This document shows positions 11,031 through 22,800 of a stretch of 64,000 nt of DNA, piece after piece (the stretch's first letter is position 1; every line of letters starts with the position of its first letter). The position numbers were made by a program, and so were the translations under genes. The stretch spans positions 112,213 through 176,212 of the forward strand of contig MNCI01027198.1 of the NCBI GenBank assembly GCA_015680685.1, read 5' to 3'. The notes beneath the pieces were generated by a model that was given only the letters and a program-made list of their open reading frames with translations, was not told where the DNA came from and did not search any database. This DNA is from Gnetum montanum (taxonomy: Eukaryota > Streptophyta > Gnetopsida > Gnetales > Gnetaceae).

Positions 11031-12480
11031 CATGTTTCTAACTACACTTTACTTTATCTCTCATTTGTTGTCTCATTTTTTTTTTGCATTATTTCCTGTC
11101 TTATTCACTTTTAAGCATTATTTTGTGTTACTATTCCATTTTTTACAGTTTCTCCCCACTTCATTTACCCTTAATCATTATCTCACATTTCACATTATTT
11201 ATGTTGCAAAAGGCTATATTGACATCGATGTAAGTCCCTATCTGATCAACTAGACTGTTTAGACCACCCTGTGTCTGCACACACCCAGCATGGCCCTCCC
11301 GCAGATACGGGGTTGGAACTGTTGTGCCCGTCAACCCCGATGTTCTTCCAGCCATCGACATTTTTGGTTGTTATAGGCCCCATTGGTATGACAAAGGGAG
11401 ATGGTGAGGTAGTCATCACTGACACTAGGTGGATGGACAGAGGCTATGTGACAAAGGATGCTGATGAGAATAAGGATATGGATTGAGACACAGGTTGTAT
11501 CTAATGTGTGACAATGATGGGTATAGACTCAAATATGGTAGAAGAGTTAGACTAAGGGACTTATCCCATCAATGACAATAGAGGCATGGAGTTATGTGTA
11601 GTTATTTGGGAGAACAAAGATTGGAAAAGAGTTCCAATAAAGGTGTCCAACTCCTGCTTAGCCTCAAACTTATCTTCCTCTTCTTGTTGATCCTCTCAGC
11701 TAATTCCATCACTAAACTCATCAACATCTATGAGTTATATGATCATGTACGCATAAAAGTCTATGAGGAGGATTTGGTCATAAGGGGATGTAAAATATTC
11801 TTTCCCATCCTAGTGTATGATTTCAAATTAATGCTTAGCATCAAATTCAGAGTATGGTATCAAGAGACTAGCTTGTATCTTAGCACAAGGGAAGCTGTAG
11901 AACTCCTCATTGATAACCAAAAAATCCTAATTTTTCCTCTTTACCTAAGTAATTTCCTTCATTCTATGACCACAAGATCTTTTGATTCATAAACACAAAC
12001 TACATCTTTGCTAGATACCATATTTTTTAGGTTAAGAGGTAGTATGTTTGATCGGTTGAAGGACACTATGAAAGATGTTGAAAATTGGCTTAGCAAAGGC
12101 TAAATTAGTAGAGAAAATAGAAATTCCAACAAGTGGAATTCTTAAAATGCTCAAATGCATATAAAAATGGCTAAAAAAGGTTTGTTGATTATAAATAGTA
12201 AGTTGTTGATCAATGGGAATGTACCCCTTTACTTAAAATAGCAAAAAGGTTGGTATCAAACCCCAAACACATTGGACTGATTAACCATACCAATGCTAAG
12301 AGAGAAAAAAGAAGGAAGAAAGGAGGTAATATGTAAAATCTGACACTTTTCTTTACAATGTTGGGAAAGGTGTTTTACTTATGGAAAGTACTATTTTGGC
12401 TAAAAACCCAAAGTGGAAACTTTAATTTTAATAAAGATAAGGTTTTTAGAAAATTGATGATGTTAATCCTACTAGAAAAA
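11031..12480. other. Unassigned degenerate region between T1 and the 12.5 kb repeat
   Basis: The first 200 bp are very T-rich. A 132-codon plus-strand frame (11594-11992; ...RVWYQETSLYLSTREAVELL...) is the longest open stretch. I do not recognise it and it has no paralogue elsewhere in the window. It may be internal sequence of T4 or an unrelated remnant. Confidence 0.35.
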
Positions 12481-12484
12481 ATTC

Positions 12485-13085
12485 AGAACAAGGGGTTTGG
12501 ATGGTCCAAGGGTATGACACCCAAGCTAAGGGTGGTATGACACACACCCATGTTGACTTTATAAAATTCAAAAACTACTATGATTTTTTTTCCAAAACCC
12601 AAACACCCACGCTAAGGGGGTTGGGGGGTGTAAGACACACAACCACATTGGCTTTAGAAAATCTAGAAAATGCTATGAATTTTCTAGTAAAGCTCAAACA
12701 ACCATGTTAGGAGGTAATACCCATGCTAGGGCATGTAACACCCACATTGAAGGTGAAGAAGGGGAAATAAGGGGGAATGAGATTAAAAATCTTACATCCT
12801 CCTACATAACATTTGCGGTGGGGGGGGGGGGGTTGCTTATCTTTTGGAAATTTTTAATTTTTTTGCTAAAAATTAAAGTGAAAATTTGGTTTGTTTTCCA
12901 AATGTTCTATTTTGATTTGGCAAGGTTTCAACATGGACTTTGCTAAAAAATTTCTAGCAACTACTGTGAATTTTCTACCAAAACCCAAACATCAATTCTA
13001 AAGGGAATATGATACCCATGCTAGCTTTCAAAAATCTAGTAACTGCTATGAATTTTGTTAAAGCCCAAACATCCACATTGGGGGC
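12485..13085. repeat. Degenerate tandem array of about 110-bp units
   Basis: Four to five imperfect units combine three motifs: CACCCATGCTAGG-like, TTTAGAAAATCTAG, and GCTATGAATTTTCTAGTAAA, followed by AAGCCCAAACA. Clear copies start near 12505, 12600, 12715 and 12960. A run of 13 G occurs at 12820-12832. The array lies on the internal side of the T4 primer site, so it is probably T4 leader sequence. Confidence 0.6.
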
Positions 13086-13136
13086 TTGGTGGCAGAGAAA
13101 AAATAGGTAGATTAAATTAAGGAAAGAACTTGGATG

Positions 13137-13153
13137 GAGGCCCTCCTAGTGCC
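13137..13153 (-). promoter_or_regulatory. T4 primer binding site
   Basis: On the minus strand the sequence reads TGGCACTAGGAGGGCC. This matches the T2 site TGGCGCTAGAAGGAGGGC, each separated from its LTR by a short A/T run. The tRNA was not identified. Confidence 0.65.
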
Positions 13154-13158
13154 AAAAA

Positions 13159-14484
13159 ATTGTTGTGACTAAAAATCTCAGTCACTCGAAATAGAAGAAA
13201 AAGGTAGCAAAAGAGCTTTAACCTTGGATCCCAAGGGCCTCCAAAAAATAGGATTCAAGGTGCCCTGGACAGTCTAGTAGATCACCTATGGACTTGAAAA
13301 ATGTAAACAAGGATAGAAAAATAAAAATGTAATGTAGATTTAAGAAAATAAATGCATCAAAATGGAAAAAGTAAATCTATCTTATACAAAAATAGAATTG
13401 TAAAATTTATTTTAATAGAAATAATGAATGGTTCAAGAAATGTGTATAAAAATAGTACCTAAAGTGGCAAGGGACTTTACTTTCATGGGGTTCAAAATCC
13501 ATTGAAATTGCTACAACCAACTCCATGATCTAGAGGTTCTGCAACTCCTAATGCTTTTGAGCTTTACTACTCTTCTCCATAGATCTACAAAATTGGTGGT
13601 GTAAGGGATGAGATGTGTGAGACGATTTTTCTATCAAGAATATCCATGTTGGGGGTAAATCCCAAAATGATTAGTGTTCGTACCCGAAACTCAAAAAAAT
13701 TAAAAGGGGGGTAACACTGGCTATGTAGGTTCCATGCTAGGGATTCAAGAAGATGCATATTTTTAGGTGTGTAAGAGTTCTCAAATGCAAAAAATTGTTG
13801 AAAATTGAAAAGTGTGAAACCCTTTCATGATCTTAGTGCTTGGGTTTTATATGTTTTGGACCATAAATTTGGCTGAAAATTTTGCTTGATTGATGCTGCA
13901 AATTCTAACTTGATTGCTGCAAATTCTAGCTATCTGCAAGTGTGTTGGGTGTTCAAATCTAATGGGTTACTATGTATGGTAAGTATTATACCCCCATGGA
14001 AATTCTATTTACTAAAAATAGTAAATTTAAATTTCATCCTTGCTAGCTATTCCACCCACACTAGGCTATCTAATAGCAACATTAATATGCAAAATCCTTG
14101 CTAAAGTTGATGTAATGCTAGAATCTTGGGCCATGCTAAAGCAATGTTGGGGAATGTAATGGCAATGCTAGGGATAACGGTTATACGTCCCCCTCCCCTC
14201 CACACCCCCCCTCTCAGATTCCCCAACACTACGCATGGTTGATATCTTACCCTACAATGCAAAGGGTAGGTGGGCCACATTCCCTAATTGGTATTTCTAG
14301 GATGAAAAATGTTATACACCCCATAAAACTTATCAAAATGTTAATTTTGACATCCCAAAAGGAATTTTTAACATCCCCCCTCTCCCCAACCAAAATATTA
14401 ACATCATATGACTTCTTTCACTTGGGGGATAATCACTTATGAAGAATTTTTCAACTCTAAAAGTATTAAATATGTGAGGTTTCA
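13159..14484 (-). repeat. T4 5' LTR (Tat-like), partner LTR not found
   Basis: The left end follows the primer site and begins TTGTTGTGACTAAAAATCTC. It shares with the T2 LTR the blocks TCAGTCACT-GAAATA, TTTAACC and AGGTGCCCTG...AGATCACC. A minus-strand TATA-like element (CATATAAAA, about 13844-13852) is about 690 bp from this end; in T2 the distance is about 680 bp. The proposed right end, GGTTTCA at 14484, corresponds to GTGTTTCA of T2. Its partner LTR was not found, so T4 is truncated or partly deleted. Confidence 0.55.
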
Positions 14485-16600
14485 CCTCATGGATTATAGT
14501 CTTCACATTTACAATGAATTTTAGCCTTCATTTTAATGAATGGGGATTATCAAGGCTACAACTTGCAATTTTGGTGTTGTTCCACTATAATCATTAGGAG
14601 TTAAATTCTAACATCAAAGGATTGAAGAGCAAGTGGACTTACCTTTAAACAAGGGTGGCAATATTATAGAAGTTGTATCTACATTAGACAAGGTACTGCT
14701 AGCTCATGTGATTTGCATGATCCTATAGCTTATAGTTTCCTTCATCATGCTACTTGTAGTCACTTACAATTTAATTTAAAATAGAAAGGAAATTCCATTA
14801 GTGCAAGCTCTTATGACTAGCACCCATGTCATAGTCCTTGTTAATCATTTTCACTTAGTTTAATTATTCTACCATTTGGATTTGAAAACTCAACCATTGG
14901 ACTGCTAATCATAATATCCTGCAATAGTTAATGAACTTGAAGATTCTTCTTTGGACAAGAAGCTACAACCCATACTCAATCATAGAAATTAGTTGAAATT
15001 TATTGTAACCATTAACAAAAGTTGTTTTTGCATTGGTTTTAAGTAGAACTACTAGAGGAATTTCATAGAATTTCAACTCAGATGCTTAGAGGGAGAATAG
15101 AGAATACATTTCATAGAATTTTTAGATCTAGGATTAAACTTCTTCATGATTGTAATGATAATTATTTATTTAGATTGATGTTTAAATGCAAATTTTTTTC
15201 TTTGTTAGTCTTTTATTAGTGTTTTATTTACCCAACTAGTAATAAGGTTTATCAACATGTGACTCGCAACCACTAGCCTTTTGGATAATTGGCTATAGCG
15301 ATGAACACACCTACACTACATACTAGCCATAGGGACAAACACACCTACATTTTCCCACTCTTAGGATGATGCCTGAGACAAGTGCCTCATTGATGCATCA
15401 GAATGGGGGTCAATCCACAACTAGCTCCAGGGTGCATTATCACTAATTGGTCCTATGCTAGCACCACCCATCAATGACTATTAGAAGTGTTGTTGCAAAG
15501 ACATGCAACTCTAGGCTAGGTTAAGCTAACACATGTTGCAAGTAGAACACATCCAAAACAAACATAACATTACTACATTAATCCATACCTAATAGTCACA
15601 TTCATTTCATGAAAACAATATCACAACTTGAAAAAACAAAATTTTGCACCACATACTTCTTGAACTACATATAGTTTCGTAAAAATGACATCTTTTGTAA
15701 CCTCTAAGATGATGTATGCCAAAAGAGAAAACAAATTCCATAATTAAAAAGTACATTTTAAGAAGATCCCAACGATAGTAATTTCACCTCAATAGAACTC
15801 TTGGAATCAAAGTTATGTGTGTTTAAATTTTAATTATTTAAATAATAAATAATAATATTTAATTATAACCAGGGATAATTGAAATTCCTAAAAACTTCCA
15901 CATAACAACAAGCCCATAAAACTCTAATATTCCAACAATGACAGTCTCATCAACATCACATCTAATATTTCACAAGTCCACATCATTTCATGTGTCACAT
16001 ATTTATTAATAAACAATCCACAACCAAAGCCATATAATTTTGAGAAATCTACAAAACAACATGGCCAAGCTCAATATTTTAACTATTTGCCTCACATGCC
16101 CACATTGCATGATCATATAAATTAATTGGACATAAAAATATAGGGAAAAGGTAAAGACAATTCGTCAATTAAAATTGTTGCAGTAGAAAATATGGAACAA
16201 GCATAAATCCTCAAAAATCTAGCAAAAATTTATTTTTCTCCAAACAATTTTTACACCTACATAGATATGACTATGAAAATCCCAAATCCAAGATTAGAGT
16301 AAGAAAAAGCCATCCATAAAGCTAAAATTCTAGAAAAAGAATAGAAAAATAGAAGATAACCTAAAAATGGAAAAGAAGAAACTCAAAATTAGATTCTATT
16401 TTTGTCAAAACAACAAACCTGAAGCACAAATTCTTATTGCATGTAGTGCAAGAGGCAATGAGAGGAAAAACATGTTCTTTTATTTTTATTTTTAACAAAA
16501 ACTATGCTTAATTCATATGCTTTGTAAAAAAGAAGGAAAGCTTCTTTGAAAAATAGAAGGGTTAGAGAATTTCCGAAGGCACAGAGGAGAGAGAAATAAA
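14485..16600. other. AT-rich region with no recognisable feature
   Basis: No coding frame above noise, no LTR partner and no tandem array were found on either strand. It may be the decayed downstream part of T3, whose protease ends at 17418, but no RT or integrase motif supports that. Confidence 0.4.
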
Positions 16601-16624
16601 AAATTTTCATAAAGGATGAGATCA

Positions 16625-16930
16625 TAGGAAAATTTCTTAAGTTAGAAGATGCAAGGGTGCCTGGGCCGGGGCAGGGGATGTGGGGAGGGGGGAAAGGGGA
16701 GGTGGTGGGTAGAGGGTGGAATATGGGTTGTGATGAAGGTAGGATAGGTGGTGGAAAGGTTGAAAAATCTTCATGGTAGGGTAAGGGGAAAATTTTCTAA
16801 GGGCTATGGAAGCTAGAAAATTTTCTATGGCATGGAATTGGTGTGGAGGAGTTAGAAAAATTTTCTAAGTTTTCAAGATAAAATTGAAGCCTGAAAATTT
16901 TCTAAGGCATGGAAAATTGAAAGCTAAGTG
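16625..16930. repeat. G/A-rich stretch and GAAAATTTTCTAAGGCATGG repeats
   Basis: From 16660 to 16760 the plus strand is strongly G-rich. From 16785 to 16925 a palindromic GAAAATTTTC core followed by TA(A/T)GG-C-ATGGAA recurs about four times. It lies some 490 bp past the end of the T3 protease, the relative position of minisatellite 1 in T1 and T2. The unit sequence is unrelated. Confidence 0.5.
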
Positions 16931-17417
16931 TAAAGCATAAGAGTAAGAGGAGGAAATATTAGGATCATTGGTTGAGCTTTAGCCTATATGTTTTTGCTAA
17001 ATATGATAGATCTATGTTAAAATGTACTTACATGAATATTTGCATGGGAATTAAGAATTATGGGATAGGGAACTATTGTTTATTGATTTTGTATTTTATA
17101 TATTTCATGTTCTCTATGTTTATGAGATTTTTAAATATTTTTATTTTTAAAAAATTTTCTATGTTTCTAACTTTGTGATTTTTTTGGGGAACAAAAACAA
17201 AGAAAACACTAAAAGAAACATGTGATAAAACATGAAACAAAGAAGAGTAAATACTAGAGCAAGGCAATAATCAAGATTATTCTAAACATGTGGACATGAT
17301 TGAAAATAAAAAAGAGGAATAATTGAACTATTGTAAGGAAGCTAAGACTAATTTCATACTAAGAACATAAAAGATAAAAAAAAGGTAAAATAGAAAAACA
17401 AGAAAAAATATTTAAGA

Positions 17418-17614
17418 CTATAATGCCTTAGCGATGTATTTTCTAGCATTAGACCTAGTGGGATCCTTAATATCCTTAATGGATTCAACAATGTCTAACT
17501 TACCAAATCCTAGATCCATAAATTTGTAGGTGCTAGATGACCAAGGAATGGTTATGTTAGACTTGTTAACTTCTTTCTCTAAGGATGTTTGACTAAAAAG
17601 AGTAGGTTGAGATC
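17418..17614 (-). pseudogene. T3 protease region, C-terminal piece cut off by A2
   Basis: The minus-strand frame reads SQPTLFSQTSLEKEVNKSNI and continues to RKYIAKAL, then stops. If the A2 insertion (17615-53671 plus one copy of AGATC) is removed, this frame joins directly to the frame at 53677-53750 (LDVLEETSLG). That frame in turn continues the T3 protease at 53.75-54.34 kb. The two pieces therefore belong to one ORF disrupted by A2. Confidence 0.75.
17610..17614. repeat. Target site duplication of A2, left copy
   Basis: AGATC directly precedes the left LTR of A2. The same five bases directly follow its right LTR at 53672-53676. Confidence 0.8.
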
Positions 17615-18097
17615 TGATGAGTGGCAAGTACCCCCTATGCCCAACCATAGAAATCACAAGTGTTCACGCACAATGCAATTCAATTTCATGGATGAGACTA
17701 ATTGTTGCATCTAGATCGTTATGCCTTGATCGTAGTTCATTGTCTTCCCATTTGGACTAGTGGTAGCTTTGTCATGTATGGTTTGGTCTAGAGTGAGGCA
17801 TATGATTCTTGATGTTGTTTTGGCCTTATGATACTTCTAATGATAATAGAAAAATTAATTATTTAGTCTAATTAACAATGGAAAGTAAAGTGTAAACTAG
17901 CGTGCAAGCAATGAGTGTTCATTCCTAGCTTACCATACATGTCCTAAACCCATGTATCCACTACCAAGATTACCAAGCACTAAGCTACTAGGAAAACCAA
18001 GTAATAACACTACTGGAATTACTAAGTGAATATGTTTTTATGCCTAAGACTGGTCGTGCTCATTCCACCAATTCATTAATATGCACGGAAATGTAAA
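17615..18097 (-). repeat. A2 left (3') LTR, piece 1 of 3
   Basis: It starts TGATGAGTGGCAAGTACC and aligns to 52789-53270 of the right LTR. It is interrupted by T2 after GTAAA. Hand alignment of about 265 bases gives roughly 36 differences from the right LTR. Confidence 0.9.
18093..18097. repeat. Target site duplication of T2, left copy
   Basis: GTAAA is found immediately before the T2 LTR start and again at 34894-34898 immediately after its end. Confidence 0.9.
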
Positions 18098-19473
18098 TGT
18101 AACAATGGAAAATGTCGGTTGCTAGAAATACCGAACGAAAGTTCGTGTACATAGTTTTAACCCCAGATCCGTGCGAGGACCAAAATGAATCTGAGGTGCC
18201 CTGAATGGTCTTGTCGATCAGACAGGGACTTACTTGATCAATAAAAATTTTTGTGATATTTGGATGATGAAATGATGGTTCTTTACGAGAAGATGTAATA
18301 TTGTTAACTTAGCTGGTAGTTGAAAATGATGAAATCGATTTACAACGATTTGCAAGATTTGTATAGATGAGGCACAAGAGATCAGATTTAGGACATGGAA
18401 AATCCCGAGATCTGGGATTCACCTCATGAAACAAAATATATTAAATACAACTATCAAATACAGACTTTGATTTGGGCAAAGCACATGCCAACAACAAGAA
18501 ATCTTTTCAAAGATGAAGCAAGTGAAAGTTGATCTACCTTGTTCTAGCAGATTTGTGTACAAGGAAGTCAGTCCTGAAGCAGAATGTCTGTCAACCTGCT
18601 ATTCCTGACTGAATATTCTTGCCAATTTCCTTTAATATTCTTGCGATTACTAATCCTCTGTGTTCTCTTGTTAAAAGTCGTCAATGATTATCAACGAAAG
18701 GGAAAAATAGCTTACAGAGAAAATTCGTCAAATCTTAGGAGAAATTTTTGCCCCCTTTTGATCTTTGTCAATTGGAGCATTTATAAGGTTAGGGTTAAGA
18801 GAAAGATGTAGTTTAGGTGATGCATTTCCTAAATTTACAAAATGCTCTTGACTTGATGTGGTGGTTGTTGAAGCTTGCAGTGCCACACCACCTTACGCTC
18901 TAAAGCATAACACGGCGTAAACTGCTCTTGTTGGGGCTTTGGCAACAAGCAATTTCTTGATTACGTTACAATATGCTGGAGAGAGTTTCATGTCATATGG
19001 AATGCTGATGCTTGTATTATGCCATTTCTATCTATGCTTGTATTATGTTGCACCATACTAGATTACGTTGCACCACGCTAGATTACGCTTCATAGCGTAA
19101 TTCAGTGTAAAATAGCGCACTTACAAAAAACTCGAAGTATTGTTGAAGTCTTGGGCATTTTCCATCCTTGATGTTGTGGTGGATTACTTTTTGACATTAC
19201 ACTACATTACACCATGTTGCGTAATGTAGCATAATATGCCAAAAAGTTAAGGTTCTTGAAGCATAGAGAATTTGCAAAGTCAAAAGCTTGCCGCTATGCA
19301 CCTATCTCTTTGCTCTATTTTTTGGAATTCATTTGTGTTGTGCCACGTAGCATGGCAGGATAGGCTTTTAATCTAAAAAGGAACTTTCTATGTCGCACCT
19401 TGTTGTGATGCTTTTCCTGAATCACCAGCTTTTTCCTGAATTGCTGAGCCCTTGAAATTTTCACTGTGTTTCA
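18098..19473 (-). repeat. T2 3' LTR
   Basis: In plus orientation it begins TGTAACAATGG and ends GTGTTTCA. It aligns end to end with 33521-34893. It holds direct and inverted copies of GATTACGCTGCACCA and ACGCTTCATAGCGT near 19050-19110. A minus-strand TATA box lies at 18777-18787. Confidence 0.95.
18777..18787 (-). promoter_or_regulatory. TATA box in T2 3' LTR
   Basis: The minus strand reads CTTATAAATGC. The same motif lies at 34197-34207 in the 5' LTR, where it would drive the element RNA. Confidence 0.6.
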
Positions 19474-19477
19474 ATGG

Positions 19478-19488
19478 CCCCTCTTTGT
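19478..19488 (-). promoter_or_regulatory. T2 polypurine tract
   Basis: The minus-strand ACAAAGAGGGG lies four bases before the 3' LTR and is identical to that of T1. Confidence 0.85.
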
Positions 19489-20689
19489 AGACATTTAGAG
19501 GGCTTTCCCAAAAGATGTCGAAAAAGAATACGAAATACCAGAGAGGGGAAGGCATCAATAGCTTCTATCAGAGACCGCTCAAATGTCGTTCTATCAAACG
19601 TAGAAGTGCAAAGATGGAGGGCCATAGGGTATAGGATGGATCTTACAGGAGTTAAATATGGTAGGTTCGGGGAAGACTCAAATACATGAACAGGAAGCTT
19701 TTCCAAACAAGTCATTACATCATCTTGCTAATGTGTTTGCAAAAGGTTACGTCAGCATACTGCATATGAGGGACTTACAAGGATGATTTGTGTTATGCTT
19801 GCATGGCCTTGATGAGTTGTTTTACATCCATTTTGCCAAATGTTGGCCCGCATCCCTTTTCTTTTGAAAAAATGTAGATTGCATCCCACAAGGTGAGCTG
19901 TGTTACATGGGAGTGTGGACATGATGATGCAAAAGGATCAACTTAATGCTCACGTTCTGTACAAGCAGAGAATAAGGTAGAAACAATTGTAATGATAAGG
20001 AAAGAGGAAAATAAAGTAAAGTATCTGATGGAGGGAGAGGTATGGTTTGCACTTCCAAGTAGCCAGGCTAGTCTGAGCAGCCACCTCATAATGCCATAAC
20101 ACCTCACCTTCCAATGAAAGTATTCTCGATCAACACTGTCATAATAAGTAACCTGCAAAACATAATAGAGAACAAAGAGCCAGAAATAAACATCTTGATT
20201 GCTAAGGAGGGAGGCTGTTGAAACAAGCACCATCCAAAGCAACAAGGAGAGCGTAGGCCATTGAAACAGGGACTGTAGCAAGAAGCAAGGATGCCAATGT
20301 TGATTCCGTGGTTCATGAATTTGTTGTTGATAGCTAGATTCATCTTGCTCAAAGGACTAGCGAAAGAACATGTCAGATGAATCTGCTAAGCCAGAATCCG
20401 GTGATGATGATGGATGGAGGCCACTGAGACTATGGATAAACACAATTTCTTCAAGGTCCCAAGTGGCGATGTTGATCCCAAGAGTTGCAACTATGAAGTG
20501 GCTATCGTAGCAACATCTCCAAGGGGTTAGTAGTATGCCTTTTAGCATGTCTAAGGAATCAGTAAGATGCTGATGGGGTAGTAGTGTTACGTCTGTTCCA
20601 ACACCTTACCTACTCCATCTGGTAGGGATGCAATGCAAGAGTGATCATGCTTGCTTGTAGATTCTAGTTTTGGATCCTGGTTGATCATT
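19489..20689 (-). other. T2 3' untranslated internal region
   Basis: The first 80 bp match T1 upstream of its polypurine tract (for example TTTCGTATTCTTT). Several open frames up to 112 codons occur, none recognisable or matched in T1. I see no supported gene. Confidence 0.5.
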
Positions 20690-21030
20690 GTTGCTAGTTT
20701 TAAGTCTCAGCAGACCGTGGTCCTGGTTTATCATCTGGGTAGACTAAAAGCTACTAGATTTATGATGTAGAAAATGGTGGAAGAGCTAGTTTATGGTCCT
20801 AGCAGACTGTGTTGTGGGTGTTAGTTTTATGTCATGACCCAAGGACAAGTCCATGCTAGTTTAGCATCTCAGCAGATGTGTGCTTATCTTGCCAATTTCA
20901 TGTCATGGTGGATGATCAAAAACTTTGTCAGTTTAGTGTCTTGGCGGACATGTGCAAGAAGTACCAGTTTTATGTCATAGTGGATATTTACAACTTTGCT
21001 AGTTTTACATCATAGCGGATGTTCGTTACC
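20690..21030 (-). repeat. T2 minisatellite 2, downstream of integrase
   Basis: About eight imperfect units share, in plus orientation, GCTAGTTTTA-GTC-T-GCGGA. The minus-strand core is nearly the same as that of T1 minisatellite 2 (8380-8642), and both lie directly after the integrase stop. An isolated further copy lies at about 24635-24665, upstream of the antisense gene. Confidence 0.8.
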
Positions 21031-21052
21031 TGAGTTTGAGCCAAGCTGATGC

Positions 21053-22227
21053 TTAGATGTGGTACCACATTAGATACAGATGATTCACTAGATTTGGTAA
21101 CTTGTTGCCATCGATATCTACTATCTTGAATGCTCCGTTGCTATATGCGCCAATGACCAAGAAAGGGCCCTCCCAGTTTGCAAAGAACTTGCCTACTTGT
21201 TCATGAATGGCCTTGAGAACTAAGTCTCCCTTCTTGATCGGTCATTAGTGTGGATTATGCTGGTGCTTCTATCTTTGTTTGTCCTGGTATTTTTTAATGG
21301 TATCGAGCATTTTGATACACTTCTCCTCCACTGATTCCAAATCCACGGTCCTAGACTCATTATGCTAAGTCTTATTTATAACCATGGAGAGGACCATACG
21401 CAATGAGGGAACTTGTAATTCCAAGGGCAACACTGCTTCTGATCCATAGACTAGGCTATAGGATGTCTTCCTGTAGCTGTTCTGCACATCGTACAATATG
21501 CCCATAGCACGTAGAGGATTTTTTCATGCCACTATTTTTTATTATTGCTAAGCATCTTCTTAAGCAGATTGATAATTACCTTATTTTTTGCTTGTGCTTG
21601 ACCATTTGCTTGCAGGTAATAGGGTGAAGAAAAATATTTCTTGATGCCAAGATTATTGCAAAAATATTTGGTTTCGGTACTACTAAATTGTGGCCCATTG
21701 TCAGTCACAATAGTCATAGGAAGTCCAAATCTGATTGCTACATTTTCTAAGATGAAATGAAAAACTTGTTGAAATGTAATCTTTCATAGGGGAATGGCCT
21801 CCACCCACTTCATGAAATACTCAATGGTAGTGATAATGAAGCTATGTCCTGTGGAAGACTTCGGCACAATAGGACCTATAATATCTAGTCCCTATCGTTG
21901 GAATGGCCAAGTGATCTATGTAGTGTGCAACTCAGTTGGTGACACGTGTATTAGATTTGTGTAACGTTGGCACATGTCGGACGTCTTAACCTTGACAAGA
22001 TAGTCTTTTTCCATGTACGGCCAATAGTACCCTAGGTGTCTGATTTTAGTAGCCATTGCTCACGGGGCTACGTGTCCTCCGCACAGCCCGTTGTGGACTT
22101 CGTTAACTACTCGCTGTGCTTGGTCACTGTTAACATAGGTTAGCAATACCCCATTGAAAGAGCTTCTATAGAGAGTACTATCTCCAAGGATGATGTATTA
22201 CCTAGCATGCTTGTGTACTGCATCTTT
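21053..22227 (-). pseudogene. pol: T2 integrase
   Basis: The minus-strand frame shows a zinc finger with VVNEVHNGLCGGHVAP and SDMCQRY, where the first Cys of the CxxC pair is now Ser. The catalytic core keeps two Asp residues (GLDIIGPIVPKSSTGHSF and IVTDNGPQFSSTETKYF). The third position reads GQAQAKNKV, with Gln where Glu is expected. The C-terminal domain contains KKGDLVLKAI, ANWEGPFLVIGAYSNGAFK and ends YLMWYHI. Several stops interrupt it. The sequence is closest to T1 integrase. Confidence 0.9.
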
Positions 22228-22800
22228 TTACGCATGTGTTACCTCGTGCAGTGGTTCGCCATGCAAAAGGTAAGTCTTAATGTTGTCGTACCATTCTAGC
22301 ATTCCTTCCATGTTTAATGAAGAGATTTTTGCTACTTGATTGACAAGATCTGTGCATTCCATTATTAAAGTAGGGCAAGTGGCAAACAAGTGTGGTGGCA
22401 TGTTTAGCGCCAATGTGGTGAGTGCATCAACCACAACGTTTTCATTACGCAGCACGTGTTGGGCATCAGTTGTCACAGACTATTTCAAGAGATCTTTAGC
22501 CATATCACAGTAGGGCTGTAGGTGCATAGCCTTGTAGGCATAGACTCCTGTGATTTGATTGATGAAGAGCATCAAATCACCTCAGATTGCCAGGTGTTAA
22601 ATGTTGAGTTCTCTGGCTATCAACAATCCTCTGTGGAGCCCCTCATACTCTACCACATTGTTCATACAAGGGAAGGTTAGGCGGTAAGCTGATGGATGCA
22701 CATCCTTAGGAGAAAGTGTAATAACGAAGGTGGAACTACCACCTCTAGTGGTTGAAGCTCTGTCAAAGTATAACGTCGCTTCAAGACCTATTGATATAGG
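22228..22800 (-). pseudogene. pol: T2 archaeal-type RNase H and connector
   Basis: LEATLYFDRASTTRGGS, HPSAYRLTFPCMNNVVEYEG and a decayed copy of the GDSQLV block match the second RNase H of Tat elements. The connector (22228-22476, TTDAQHVLRNENVVVDALTT...) ends LEWYDNIKTYLLHG, as in T1. A domain of this kind after the standard RNase H places T2 in the Tat lineage. Confidence 0.85.

Noticed and set aside
19943-20352. Overlapping T2 ORFs of 82-112 codons in the 3' internal region
   Set aside because: No similarity to T1 at the same position and no recognisable motif, so I treat them as non-coding.
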